Source of the DNA: Thalassotalea sp. PP2-459 | Lineage (GTDB): Bacteria; Pseudomonadota; Gammaproteobacteria; Enterobacterales; Alteromonadaceae | Direction: 5' to 3' | Length of the DNA stretch: 64,000 nucleotides | Assembly (NCBI RefSeq): GCF_001913705.1 | Contig: NZ_MKQD01000034.1 | Location: forward strand, 62,001-126,000 | In this document: in pieces, positions 36,325-45,237 of the stretch | Layout of the letters: each line of letters starts with the position of its first letter | Position numbering within the stretch: the stretch's first letter is position 1 | Made by a program: the position numbers and the translations under genes | The notes under the pieces: generated by a model | Told to the model about the DNA's origin: nothing | The model's input: the letters and a program-made list of their open reading frames with translations, nothing else | Databases searched by the model: none

Positions 36325-37872
36325 GTGAAAAGACGTAACCTAGGTTGGCTGTTATCTGGAATTTTATTTCCCGGTATGGCTTGGGCTGATTCAACGTTAA
36401 ACATGACCCCTGGGGTCACAGAGATAAGTAACGAAGTATACGGACTACACATGTATGCTTTGTATATTTGTACGGGGATAGGTGTTGTTGTATTTGGCGC
36501 CATGATCTGGTCAATGATTTTCCATCGAAAGTCGAAAGGCTTTAAACCTGCAACGTTCCATGAAAGCACTAAGGTTGAAGTGTTATGGACAGTAATTCCT
36601 ATTATCATTTTGATCGCAATGGCATGGCCAGCAACCAATACGTTAATCGCGATGGAAAATAATGATAATTCTGATTTAACCATTCAAGTGACTGGGTCTC
36701 AGTGGAAATGGCATTATAAGTATTTTGATCAAGACATTGAATTCTACTCTGTATTATCCACTCCGCGTGAACAGTTCGATAACAGAGCGGGCTTAGGTGA
36801 CGTAAAAGGCGAAAATTATCTTTTAGAAGTTGATAAACACTTGGTAATTCCAGCCAATAAAAAAGTACGTTTTCTGATCACGTCTGATGATGTAATTCAC
36901 TCTTGGTGGGTACCGGCATTTGCTGTTAAACAGGATGCCAATCCGGGTTTTATCAACGAAGCATGGGCAAACGTACCTGAACCCGGTATTTATCGCGGGC
37001 AATGTGCCGAGTTATGCGGTAAAGATCATGGTTATATGCCTGTGGTTGTTGAAGTAAAAACAGAGCAAGATTACCTTGCTTGGGTTGAAGAACAAAGTCG
37101 CCTGAAAGAAGAAGCGAAAGCTGCTGAAGCGGCGTCATTAAATGCATCATTGTCGATGGATGAATTAATGACCTTGGGTGAAACTACATACACCGCTTAT
37201 TGTGCAGCATGTCATCAACCAAATGGTTTAGGATTACCACCAGCATTCCCAGCATTAAAAGATAGTGCTATCGCGAAAGGCGATGTAAATGCGCACATTG
37301 ATATTGTGTTTAATGGTAAAGCAGGAACTGGTATGCAAGGTTATGGTAAGCAGCTGAGTTTGAAAGAAATAGCTGCGGTAGTAACTTATGAGCGTAATGC
37401 TTGGGATAATAATACTGGCGATACAGTACAAGCCAGTGATGTACAAGCAGCGTCAAGTGGTTCAGAAACCACGACCGAAACTACACCTGTTGAATCTGAT
37501 GTCACTGAAACAGTTGAGCAAGTTGCACCGCCGGAAGAAGATCTGAGTAAAACTTATTCACTAGAAGAGCTAATGACAAAAGGTGAAGAAGTATATGCAA
37601 CGCGATGTGCGGCGTGCCACAAAGCGACAGGTGAAGGCTTACCACCAGCATTTCCTTCCTTAATTGGTAGCCCTATTATCACAGGTGATGTGTCTGCCCA
37701 TATTGATATTGTTGTTAATGGCAGCAAGAAAAACCCAGCGATGGCAGCTTTTAGCAGTCAGTTAACGAAAACAGAAATAGCCGCTGTTATTACTTATGAG
37801 CGAAATGCTTGGGGTAATGATTCTGGTGATCTTGTGCAACCCGCCGATGTTGATGCGGCAAGTGCTAAGTAA
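36325..37872 (+). CDS. coxB: Cytochrome c oxidase subunit II with two C-terminal cytochrome c domains
   Basis: Electron-entry subunit of an aa3-type haem-copper oxidase. It has an N-terminal signal, two membrane helices (about 38-58 and 85-105), then a CuA cupredoxin domain with ligands H192, C227, C231, H235 and M238. Two c-type haem domains follow, at about 279-375 (C293-C296-H297) and 414-510 (C428-C431-H432), joined by a Thr/Glu-rich linker. The two haem domains are plainly duplicates of each other. At 515 aa it is far longer than ordinary subunit II and than single-haem caa3 versions. GTG start with AAGGAG upstream. First gene of the cox operon. Confidence 0.95.
   Translation: MKRRNLGWLLSGILFPGMAWADSTLNMTPGVTEISNEVYGLHMYALYICTGIGVVVFGAMIWSMIFHRKSKGFKPATFHESTKVEVLWTVIPIIILIAMAWPATNTLIAMENNDNSDLTIQVTGSQWKWHYKYFDQDIEFYSVLSTPREQFDNRAGLGDVKGENYLLEVDKHLVIPANKKVRFLITSDDVIHSWWVPAFAVKQDANPGFINEAWANVPEPGIYRGQCAELCGKDHGYMPVVVEVKTEQDYLAWVEEQSRLKEEAKAAEAASLNASLSMDELMTLGETTYTAYCAACHQPNGLGLPPAFPALKDSAIAKGDVNAHIDIVFNGKAGTGMQGYGKQLSLKEIAAVVTYERNAWDNNTGDTVQASDVQAASSGSETTTETTPVESDVTETVEQVAPPEEDLSKTYSLEELMTKGEEVYATRCAACHKATGEGLPPAFPSLIGSPIITGDVSAHIDIVVNGSKKNPAMAAFSSQLTKTEIAAVITYERNAWGNDSGDLVQPADVDAASAK
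37159..37860 (+). repeat. Tandem duplicated cytochrome c domains inside coxB
   Basis: Codons 279-375 and 414-510 encode near-parallel segments: ELMTLGETTYTAYCAACH against ELMTKGEEVYATRCAACH, then GLPPAFPAL/GLPPAFPSL, AHIDIVFNG/AHIDIVVNG, and EIAAVVTYERNAW/EIAAVITYERNAW. The DNA itself has diverged, so this is an old protein-level duplication. Confidence 0.9.
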
Positions 37873-37884
37873 GGAGGACGAATA

Positions 37885-39474
37885 ATGACTACTGATACTA
37901 TTCACGACTCGCATGGGCACGATCATCATGATCATAAAATGACGGGTATTAAACGCTGGCTTTATACAACAAACCATAAAGACATAGGTACATTGTATCT
38001 ATGGTTCTCTTTTATTATGTTATTAGTCGGTGGCGCTTTAGCGATGTTAATTCGCTTAGAGTTGTTCCAACCAGGTTTACAGTTTGTTGAACCAGACTTT
38101 TTTAACCAATTAACCACCGTACATGGTTTAATCATGGTATTTGGTGCCATTATGCCAGCCTTTACAGGGTTTGCTAACTGGATGATCCCAATGATGGTAG
38201 GGGCGCCAGATATGGCATTACCTCGTATGAATAACTGGAGCTTTTGGATTCTACCTTTTGCTTTTGCTATTTTGCTGTCATCATTTTTTATGGAATCTGG
38301 CGCACCAAACTTTGGTTGGACATTCTACGCTCCGCTTTCGACGACATTTTCAAATGGCAGTACAGCATTCTTTGTATTTGCGGTTCATATCATGGGTGTG
38401 TCATCCATTATGGGGGCAATCAATGTGATCGTCACTATTATGAATATGAGAGCGCCTGGTATGACATATATGAAGATGCCGCTATTTGTGTGGACATTCT
38501 TTATCACCGCCTATCTATTGATAGCCGTAATGCCAGTACTAGCCGGCGTGGTAACCATGGTGTTAACCGATACCTATTTTGGTACTAGCTTTTTTGATGC
38601 TGCTGGTGGTGGTGACCCAGTTATGTTCCAACATATCTTTTGGTTCTTTGGGCATCCAGAAGTATACATCATGATATTACCGGCTTTCGGTATTGTATCT
38701 ACGATTATTCCTACTTTTGCGCGTAAAAAGCTCTTTGGTTACAGCTCAATGGTATACGCAACTGCATCTATTGCCTTTTTATCGTTTATTGTATGGGCGC
38801 ATCACATGTTTACCACGGGTATGCCATTATTTGGTGAGCTGTTTTTCATGTATTGCACCATGCTGATTGCCGTACCAACAGGGGTTAAAGTGTTTAACTG
38901 GGTAGCCACGATGTGGCGAGGCGCAATGACGTTTGAAATACCGATGTTGTTCTCATTGGCGTTTGTTATTTTATTTACTATTGGTGGTTTTTCTGGATTA
39001 ATGCTGGCATTAACACCTGTAGATTTCCAATACCATGATACGTATTTTGTAGTAGCGCATTTCCATTATGTCTTGGTAACAGGTTCATTATTTTCAATTT
39101 ATGCTGGCGCATATTATTGGTTACCTAAATGGACCGGCCATATGTACAACGATAAGTGGAGTAAAGCACATTTTTGGTGTTCGTTAATTTCAGTCAATAT
39201 TTTGTTTTTCCCAATGCACTTTTTAGGCTTAGCGGGCATGCCTCGACGTATTCCTGATTACGCGCTGCAATTTGCTGACTTTAATAAATGGGTGAGTATT
39301 GGTGGTTTTGCGTTTGGCTTATCACAGCTAATTTTCTTAGTGGTCGTGATTAAGTGTATTCGCGGTGGAAAAAAAGCGGAAGCAAACCCTTGGGAAGCTA
39401 CCGAAGGCTTAGAGTGGACCGTTGCAAGTCCTGCGCCTTATCACACTTTTGAAACACCACCAAAAATTGATTAA
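37885..39474 (+). CDS. ctaD: Cytochrome c oxidase subunit I
   Basis: Catalytic haem a/a3-CuB subunit with twelve membrane helices over 529 aa. The haem a ligand is in TTVHGLIMVFG. The CuB/Tyr centre is in FWFFGHPEVYIMILP, the CuB histidine pair in VWAHHMFTTGMP, and the haem ligands in HDTYFVVAHFHYVLV. Complete. It follows coxB by 12 bp with its own AAGGAGG (37871-37877), indicating co-translation in one operon. Confidence 0.98.
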   Translation: MTTDTIHDSHGHDHHDHKMTGIKRWLYTTNHKDIGTLYLWFSFIMLLVGGALAMLIRLELFQPGLQFVEPDFFNQLTTVHGLIMVFGAIMPAFTGFANWMIPMMVGAPDMALPRMNNWSFWILPFAFAILLSSFFMESGAPNFGWTFYAPLSTTFSNGSTAFFVFAVHIMGVSSIMGAINVIVTIMNMRAPGMTYMKMPLFVWTFFITAYLLIAVMPVLAGVVTMVLTDTYFGTSFFDAAGGGDPVMFQHIFWFFGHPEVYIMILPAFGIVSTIIPTFARKKLFGYSSMVYATASIAFLSFIVWAHHMFTTGMPLFGELFFMYCTMLIAVPTGVKVFNWVATMWRGAMTFEIPMLFSLAFVILFTIGGFSGLMLALTPVDFQYHDTYFVVAHFHYVLVTGSLFSIYAGAYYWLPKWTGHMYNDKWSKAHFWCSLISVNILFFPMHFLGLAGMPRRIPDYALQFADFNKWVSIGGFAFGLSQLIFLVVVIKCIRGGKKAEANPWEATEGLEWTVASPAPYHTFETPPKID

Positions 39475-39521
39475 TCGATAGTGGATAACGAGTAATAGTT
39501 TAGCAACAGTAAGGAGAAAAT

Positions 39522-40064
39522 ATGTCTAAAGGTACAGATCAAAATATTCAAAAAACGGTGAAAAAGCTTATGCTGATCGTTTTTGCAATGTTTGGTTTTG
39601 GCTTTGCTATGGTGCCTTTATATGATGTGTTTTGTGATATTACTGGTTTAAATGGCAAAACGTCTAATGTTGCTGCACAAGAGAATCAAGCGGGTATTGA
39701 TAAAAGCCGCTTGATCACTGTGCAGTTTATTAGTCATTTGTCTAAAGGGATCCCATGGAAATTTGAGCCAATGGTTAAGGAAATCAAGGTGCATCCAGGG
39801 GAAATGAAACTCGTTAAATTTTATGCGAAAAATGAAGCCGCTCATGACATCATCGGACAAGCAGTACCTTCTGTTTCTCCGGGAAGAGCGGCTATTTATT
39901 TTCAAAAAATAGAGTGTTTTTGTTTTAACCAACAACCTTTAAAAGCGCAAGAAGATGTGGAAATGGCATTACAGTTTTATGTTGATACTGAGCTGCCAAA
40001 AGAAGTCAGTACCATCACCTTGTCTTATACTTTATTTGATATTACTGGTCGAATTGAGTCATAA
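39522..40064 (+). CDS. ctaG: Cytochrome c oxidase assembly protein Cox11/CtaG
   Basis: Membrane-anchored copper chaperone that delivers copper to the CuB site of subunit I. One N-terminal membrane segment (LMLIVFAMFGFGFAMVPLYD), then the periplasmic Cox11 domain with the CFCF copper motif (KIECFCFNQQPL) and the conserved VSPGRAAIYF. 180 aa, normal. AAGGAG precedes the ATG. Lies between subunits I and III as in many proteobacterial cox operons. Confidence 0.96.
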   Translation: MSKGTDQNIQKTVKKLMLIVFAMFGFGFAMVPLYDVFCDITGLNGKTSNVAAQENQAGIDKSRLITVQFISHLSKGIPWKFEPMVKEIKVHPGEMKLVKFYAKNEAAHDIIGQAVPSVSPGRAAIYFQKIECFCFNQQPLKAQEDVEMALQFYVDTELPKEVSTITLSYTLFDITGRIES

Positions 40065-40094
40065 CGGTTAACGCGAGATCACAGGGGAAAAAAG

Positions 40095-40979
40095 ATGACA
40101 ACAAAAGAATATGAATCTTATTATGTGCCCGCCAAAAGCCATTGGCCTATTGTTGGTGCTGTAGCTTTATTTTTAATTGCCGTTGGTGCAGCAAATTACG
40201 TCACTGACCTTAAAAATGAGCAATCTGGTTTCGGCGGCTATATTTTAATAGCGGGTATCGCACTTGTTATTTATATGGTTTATGGCTGGTTTAGTAATGT
40301 GATCACCGAATCGATGGCAGGTAAATATAGCCATCAAATGGACACCTCATTTCGTCAAGGTATGAGTTGGTTTATTTTTTCAGAAGTGATGTTTTTCGCC
40401 GCCTTTTTTGGTGCACTTTTTTATGCGCGTATGTATTCCGTGCCTTGGTTAGGCGGTGATGGCAATAATGCCATGACCTTCGAAGTATTGTGGCCTGAAT
40501 TTACTGCTCAGTGGCCACTCATAGCAACACCAGATGGCACAACAACCACAGCAATGGGTTGGTATGGTTTACCACTGATCAATACGGTTTTACTATTAAC
40601 ATCATCTGTTACTGCGCATTTTGCACATGTTGCCTTAGAAAAAGATAATCGTGGACAACTAAAATTTTGGTTAGGTTTTACTATTTTATTAGGGGTCGTT
40701 TTCCTTTATTGCCAAGGCCTTGAGTACGCCCATGGTTATGCAGAAGAAATGAAGCTCTACTTAACCAGCGGTATATATGGCAATACCTTTTATTTACTGA
40801 CCGGATTCCATGGTATGCACGTTACTTTGGGAACTGTGATGTTGATCGTGATGTTTATACGCATCATGAAGGGGCATTTTACGCCAAAAAATCACTTTGC
40901 TTTTCAAGCAACCAGTTGGTACTGGCACTTCGTTGATGTAGTGTGGGTAATATTGTTTGTGTTTGTCTATATTATCTAA
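40095..40979 (+). CDS. ctaE: Cytochrome c oxidase subunit III
   Basis: Seven-helix integral membrane subunit that stabilises the aa3 core. Landmarks: the opening YYVPAKSHWPIVGAVALF, FSEVMFFAAFFGALFYAR with the conserved Glu, and the C-terminal YLLTGFHGMHVTLGTVML and SWYWHFVDVVWVILFVFVYI. 294 aa, full length. Followed by a strong bidirectional terminator, which separates the structural subunits from the assembly genes. Confidence 0.97.
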   Translation: MTTKEYESYYVPAKSHWPIVGAVALFLIAVGAANYVTDLKNEQSGFGGYILIAGIALVIYMVYGWFSNVITESMAGKYSHQMDTSFRQGMSWFIFSEVMFFAAFFGALFYARMYSVPWLGGDGNNAMTFEVLWPEFTAQWPLIATPDGTTTTAMGWYGLPLINTVLLLTSSVTAHFAHVALEKDNRGQLKFWLGFTILLGVVFLYCQGLEYAHGYAEEMKLYLTSGIYGNTFYLLTGFHGMHVTLGTVMLIVMFIRIMKGHFTPKNHFAFQATSWYWHFVDVVWVILFVFVYII

Positions 40980-40984
40980 AATTA

Positions 40985-41009
40985 ATGGCACGCTGAGCGT
41001 GCCATTTTT
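40985..41009. terminator. Bidirectional intrinsic terminator after coxIII
   Basis: ATGGCACGC (40985-40993), loop TGA, GCGTGCCAT (40997-41005), then TTTTT (41005-41009). It is a 9-bp GC-rich stem. The reverse strand also leaves a T-rich stretch, so it can serve the convergent small gene, whose stop codon overlaps its edge. Confidence 0.85.
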
Positions 41010-41217
41010 AATATGGGCGAGGGTTTGGTGTGATCACACCTGTTAAAACCCCAACAAGTAATAACAACACAATCACAACAGAAGTCATCACGCGACGTCC
41101 AATAAACTTCGACATACTGGGCTTATTGGGGTCGTTTTTACTCATCAAGCGTAGTGCTTGAAATAGGTTATAAATCATATATATGAGTAAGCCTATAATA
41201 ATTACCTTGATGATCAT
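41008..41217 (-). CDS. DUF2909-like small twin-transmembrane protein
   Basis: A 69-aa protein with two membrane segments (VIIIGLLIYMIYNLFQAL and VVIVLLLLVGVLTGVI) separated by a short basic loop (GRRVM). It matches the DUF2909 pattern often found beside cox genes, where it is thought to aid oxidase assembly although that is not shown. It lies on the opposite strand between the subunit III gene and the SURF1 gene. Confidence 0.82.
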   Translation of the reverse strand: MIIKVIIIGLLIYMIYNLFQALRLMSKNDPNKPSMSKFIGRRVMTSVVIVLLLLVGVLTGVITPNPRPY

Positions 41218-41250
41218 TGTTCCCTCTATTTAATTATCTATCGGTGTTGT

Positions 41251-42030
41251 ATGAAGGTAGCAAAATTAAAAGATTATTTATATCAGTTAAATTGGCTATT
41301 GGTCACTTTAACTTTGCTAGTCTTTATTGGATTAATCAAGCTTGGTTTGTGGCAGGTATCAAGAGCGGTTGAAAAAGAACAACGTATCGAACGTATCGCT
41401 GACATACAACAAAAAGAACAGCATTCGTTAGTCAGTATATTGTCGTTGATAGATGATGAAAATATTAATGATTTACCCGTAGCAGTTGTTGGCCGCTTTG
41501 ATAGTAAGCACGTTTTTTTGCATGACAATCAAACCCATCAAGGGCAGGTTGGTTACCGCGTTTTACAAGTATTAACCAGCGAATATGGTAGTGTGTTAGT
41601 GAATTTGGGCTGGATAAAAGGTGATAGAAGTAGGCAAGCGTTACCAATAATTAATCCTGTTGAGGGAACCCACAAGATCAATGGGCATATCAGAATGCTT
41701 GAATCCGGATTTATTTTATCGGAACAAGTTTTTTCAAACGTTAGTTGGCCGTTAATTGCTCAACAAGTCAATTTGAATAAATTTTCACAATTAATTGGTC
41801 AAAAACTGTTGCCCTTTGTCATTTACTTAGATAAAACAGAGAGCATAGGATTTGAAAAAAACTGGCAACCTATCGTGATGCCACCTGAAAAACATCGGGG
41901 TTATGCTTTTCAGTGGTTCTCGTTAGCACTTGCTTGGCTTGTGTTAATGCTAAGTGCCAGTATTTGGTTTTATAACAATAAAATCGACAATAATAATAAA
42001 AAGGATCCCAATGTCAGCAGTAAAAAATAA
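41251..42030 (+). CDS. SURF1 family oxidase assembly protein
   Basis: Two membrane helices flank a periplasmic domain, as in SURF1/Shy1, which helps haem a insertion into subunit I. The first helix runs LLVTLTLLVFIGLIKLGLWQ with the conserved GLWQ; the last ends YAFQWFSLALAWLVLML. Between them are VGYRVLQVL and VLVNLGWIKGDR. 259 aa. It starts the second, assembly-gene part of the cox cluster and overlaps the next gene by 20 bases. Confidence 0.93.
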   Translation: MKVAKLKDYLYQLNWLLVTLTLLVFIGLIKLGLWQVSRAVEKEQRIERIADIQQKEQHSLVSILSLIDDENINDLPVAVVGRFDSKHVFLHDNQTHQGQVGYRVLQVLTSEYGSVLVNLGWIKGDRSRQALPIINPVEGTHKINGHIRMLESGFILSEQVFSNVSWPLIAQQVNLNKFSQLIGQKLLPFVIYLDKTESIGFEKNWQPIVMPPEKHRGYAFQWFSLALAWLVLMLSASIWFYNNKIDNNNKKDPNVSSKK

Positions 42031-42571
42031 AAGGGCACGACAAGCTTTTATCATAGTCATCGTAGTCTTTGCTTTGCCTGTAATACTCGCAAAATTAGCA
42101 CTACACTTTCAGTGGTTTGATTCAGGTGTCACCAATTATGGGCAATTATTTGCATCGGAAAAGTCGTTAACTGATTTAGCGCTAGACCAAGAAGCCATCA
42201 AAGAACAATGGTTGTTACTGTATTATCCGAATAAAAACTGTCAACAAGTTTGCCAACATGCGTTAACCACGATTAATAGTACTTATGTGTTGTTGGGGAA
42301 AGAAATTCCACGAGTAACGCCTATTATACTTACCGATACCGTATTTTTTGACAATCACCGCGATAAACTCACTCACCATAAATGGCAAAACTGGTCGTTA
42401 ACAAAAGAAGCGGCATTAGAGCTGAGTGAAGGCGATGTGGTTATTGTTGATCCGCTAGGAAATTTGGTGGTGAAGCATTTAACCCCTAGCGAAGATAGTG
42501 AGATAGTGTCGATGGGTAAAAAACTACTTGCTGACATGAAAAAGCTTTTAAAATATTCGAGAGTGGGGTAA
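42011..42571 (+). CDS. Small Sco-like thioredoxin-fold membrane protein
   Basis: A 186-aa protein with one N-terminal membrane segment (AFIIVIVVFALPVILAKLAL) and a periplasmic thioredoxin-like domain. It holds a C77-x3-C81 pair (NKNCQQVCQHAL) at the place of the Sco copper motif. GDVVIVDPLGNLVVKH aligns with the Sco strand that follows its copper-ligand His, but the His itself is missing. It may be a redox or chaperone relative of Sco. The reading frame continues upstream, but ATG 42011 with AAGGA before it is the likely start. Overlaps SURF1 and lies five bases before ctaA. Confidence 0.8.
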   Translation: MSAVKNKRARQAFIIVIVVFALPVILAKLALHFQWFDSGVTNYGQLFASEKSLTDLALDQEAIKEQWLLLYYPNKNCQQVCQHALTTINSTYVLLGKEIPRVTPIILTDTVFFDNHRDKLTHHKWQNWSLTKEAALELSEGDVVIVDPLGNLVVKHLTPSEDSEIVSMGKKLLADMKKLLKYSRVG

Positions 42572-42575
42572 CGCT

Positions 42576-43583
42576 ATGCAAGATAAGAATATTGTTACTA
42601 TTCGGAAGCTTGTTTTTATCAGCATTTTGTTGGCAATTTTGGTTGTGAGTTTAGGTGCTTATACCCGATTAACTCATGCTGGACTTGGCTGTCCTGATTG
42701 GCCTGGTTGCTATGGACATTTAGATGTGCCGAATACTGAAGCACAAATCGCGAAAGCTGAACTCGCCTTTCCTGATCGTCCTGTTGAACCGCATAAAGCA
42801 TGGAATGAAATGATCCATCGCTATTTTGCTGGCACGTTAGGGTTATTAATTTTAGCAATAGCATTGTTAAGCGTTAGAGCGAGAAATGCAGGCGCGCCAG
42901 TCTTTTTACCCACACTTATTTTATGCGTAGTCATTTTTCAAGCAGCACTGGGAATGTGGACTGTCACCATGAAATTAATGCCGATTGTGGTGATGGGGCA
43001 TTTAATCGGTGGTTTTACCACGCTATGTTTGTTGTTCTTACTTTATTTACGATTAAAACCCTATCGTGTACCTGGTGGTGACCCTGCCATTAGAAAATAT
43101 GCTCGTTATGGCATTATTGGCTTGGTATTACTGACAGGACAAATAGCGTTAGGAGGTTGGACATCGTCTAATTATGCGGCACTCGTGTGCACAGAGTTAC
43201 CTATATGTCAGGGAAATTGGAGTGAGGAGTTAACCTTTGAAGACTCATTTGATTTAATACCACCTGAACGAGAAAGCTATGAGTTTGGTCATTTACAGCA
43301 TGATGAAAGAGTGACGATACATGTCATGCATCGCTTTGGTGCTATTCTTGTTAGTGTGTATTTATTATGGCTAGTCTTTACTATTTTCACCAAAGCGCAA
43401 AGCCAATTTTTTAAACGTTGTGCGCTTGGTTTATTGGCAACATTATTGCTGCAAATAGGGTTAGGTGTCAGTAATGTTGTCTTGTCATTACCATTGTTTA
43501 TTGCAGTGAGTCATAATGTTGTGGCTGCTTGCCTAATGTTAATGTTGATTTTGCTGACATACAGCTTAAAACGTAAAACGTAG
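42576..43583 (+). CDS. ctaA: Haem A synthase (COX15/CtaA family)
   Basis: Eight-helix membrane enzyme that oxidises the haem O methyl to a formyl group, making haem A. Conserved blocks include [25 protein letters not shown], a His in [31 protein letters not shown] and the late HVMHRFGAI and [11 protein letters not shown]. 335 aa. Directly upstream of cyoE, giving the complete haem B to O to A pathway for the aa3 oxidase. Confidence 0.95.
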   Translation: MQDKNIVTIRKLVFISILLAILVVSLGAYTRLTHAGLGCPDWPGCYGHLDVPNTEAQIAKAELAFPDRPVEPHKAWNEMIHRYFAGTLGLLILAIALLSVRARNAGAPVFLPTLILCVVIFQAALGMWTVTMKLMPIVVMGHLIGGFTTLCLLFLLYLRLKPYRVPGGDPAIRKYARYGIIGLVLLTGQIALGGWTSSNYAALVCTELPICQGNWSEELTFEDSFDLIPPERESYEFGHLQHDERVTIHVMHRFGAILVSVYLLWLVFTIFTKAQSQFFKRCALGLLATLLLQIGLGVSNVVLSLPLFIAVSHNVVAACLMLMLILLTYSLKRKT

Positions 43584-43594
43584 GGGAAAGTAAT

Positions 43595-44497
43595 ATGACA
43601 TCAGCACAAAATGCCATTGAGCGTACTACATCGGCGTCGTGGCGAGATTACTATGAAATTACTAAGCCTCGTGTTGTTGCGTTGTTAGTACTTACTGCGC
43701 TTGTTGGTATGTGTTTGTCTGTGCCGGGTGCAATTCCATGGCAAGTGCTAATTCCTTCGATAATTGGCATTGGCTTTTTATCTTCTGCAGCAGCGGCAAT
43801 TAATCATATTGTTGATGAAAGAATAGACAGTGTCATGGCACGGACACATAATCGGCCTGTTGCTACTGGCCGGTTAACAACGACACAAGCCACTATTTTT
43901 GCCGCGCTATTGGCGTTAGCTGGTTTTGTTATGCTGTATTTCTTAGTGAATCCATTAACGGCTTGGTTAACGCTTTCAGGGCTTGTGGGTTATAGCTTTG
44001 TTTATACGATGTATTTAAAACGTGCAACGCCACAAAACATAACCATTGGCGGGCTTGCTGGTGCTATTCCTCCTTTACTTGGCTGGACAGCGGTGACCAA
44101 TGAAATTCATCCGCATGCATTATTATTAGTGTTGCTTATTTTTACCTGGACACCACCGCATTTTTGGGCACTAGCTATTCATCGTAAAGATGATTATGCC
44201 AAAGTAAACATTCCCATGTTACCGGTTACGCATGGCATCAGCTTTACTAAAACGCAGATATTGTTGTACACCATTTTATTGTTTGTTGTTGGTCTACTAC
44301 CTTATCTTGTTGGCATGAGTAATTGGCTGTATCTGGTAGGAGCTATAGTGCTTAACTTGATATTTTTTGTGTATGCATGGAAATTAAAGTTTAATGCTGA
44401 TGATAATACGGCAATGGACACTTTTAAGTTTTCTATCATCCACTTAATGTTATTATTTATTATTTTATTGGTAGATCACTACCTGTTACCGGTTTAG
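43595..44497 (+). CDS. cyoE: Protohaem IX farnesyltransferase (haem O synthase)
   Basis: UbiA-superfamily prenyltransferase that farnesylates haem B to haem O. The Asp-rich site [20 protein letters not shown] and [13 protein letters not shown] are diagnostic. About nine membrane helices over 300 aa. It follows ctaA by 11 bp and so belongs to the assembly operon rather than a cyo (bo3) operon. Confidence 0.96.
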   Translation: MTSAQNAIERTTSASWRDYYEITKPRVVALLVLTALVGMCLSVPGAIPWQVLIPSIIGIGFLSSAAAAINHIVDERIDSVMARTHNRPVATGRLTTTQATIFAALLALAGFVMLYFLVNPLTAWLTLSGLVGYSFVYTMYLKRATPQNITIGGLAGAIPPLLGWTAVTNEIHPHALLLVLLIFTWTPPHFWALAIHRKDDYAKVNIPMLPVTHGISFTKTQILLYTILLFVVGLLPYLVGMSNWLYLVGAIVLNLIFFVYAWKLKFNADDNTAMDTFKFSIIHLMLLFIILLVDHYLLPV

Positions 44498-44512
44498 CGA
44501 AAGGGCATCGTT

Positions 44513-45142
44513 GTGAATAAGTTATTGGTTGTTATTGTGGCTGTTATCGCGCTGGTTAGCGGTATATTTATCTATAAATCAGCGTTTAATAAGGTTCAGC
44601 CTGAATTTTCATTGTATTATCAAACCCCTCGAGTTATTCAACCGTTTACAATGACTAAACATACTGGTGAACAATTCAGTAATACACAATTAAAAAATAA
44701 ATGGTCGTGGGTGTTTTTTGGTTATACTTCCTGCCCTGATGTGTGTCCAACAACGCTACAAGAACTAAACTTTCGTTATGATGATTTAAAAGCTGTCGCT
44801 GATAATACTCAGGTAATATTAGTGTCGGTTGATCCGCAGCGTGACTCAGCAGCACGTTTAGCAAAATATATTGCTTATTTTAATCAAGAGTTTATTGCGT
44901 TAACGGCGGATCATGCATCGTTATTTCCATTTGCCCGAAATTTAGGCTTAATGTATGCCATTTCAGATGAGGCACAAAGTTCAAGTTATTTAGTCGATCA
45001 TAGCGCGTCAATTGTGTTAATTAATCCTCAAGGTAAAATTGCGGCAATCTTCAAACCTAAGCATGAGCTAGGACAAGTACCGATTATCTCTGGAGATGAA
45101 TTAGTGAGCGACTTCGCTAAAATCGTAGAACTTGAAGGCTAG
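44513..45142 (+). CDS. SCO family copper-delivery protein
   Basis: Membrane-anchored thioredoxin-fold protein that loads copper into the CuA site of subunit II. N-terminal membrane segment (LLVVIVAVIALVSGIFIY), then the copper ligands C74 and C78 (CPDVC) and H163 (YLVDHSASIVLI), all intact. 209 aa, typical. GTG start. Last gene of the assembly operon, contrasting with the earlier Sco-like gene that lacks the His ligand. Confidence 0.94.
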   Translation: MNKLLVVIVAVIALVSGIFIYKSAFNKVQPEFSLYYQTPRVIQPFTMTKHTGEQFSNTQLKNKWSWVFFGYTSCPDVCPTTLQELNFRYDDLKAVADNTQVILVSVDPQRDSAARLAKYIAYFNQEFIALTADHASLFPFARNLGLMYAISDEAQSSSYLVDHSASIVLINPQGKIAAIFKPKHELGQVPIISGDELVSDFAKIVELEG

Positions 45143-45169
45143 TGCCATAGAGCGTATCCGTTCTGAATT

Positions 45170-45203
45170 GGTGACTTATGCTCAAGGTAAACCGTAAGCC
45201 ACC
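45170..45203. terminator. Weak hairpin after the SCO gene
   Basis: GGTGACTTATG (45170-45180) pairs with CGTAAGCCACC (45193-45203) with mismatches at one internal position and at the loop end, in the gap between the SCO gene and the convergent deacetylase gene. No U-tract. Confidence 0.3.
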
Positions 45204-45237
45204 TTAAACTTGTTGTAGATTTAAAAAGAAACAGTTT

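Noticed and set aside
36159-36683. Minus-strand reading frame of 174 codons across the coxB leader and 5' end
   Set aside because: It is antisense to the well-supported coxB start and has no recognisable protein character beyond hydrophobic runs from the antisense frame.
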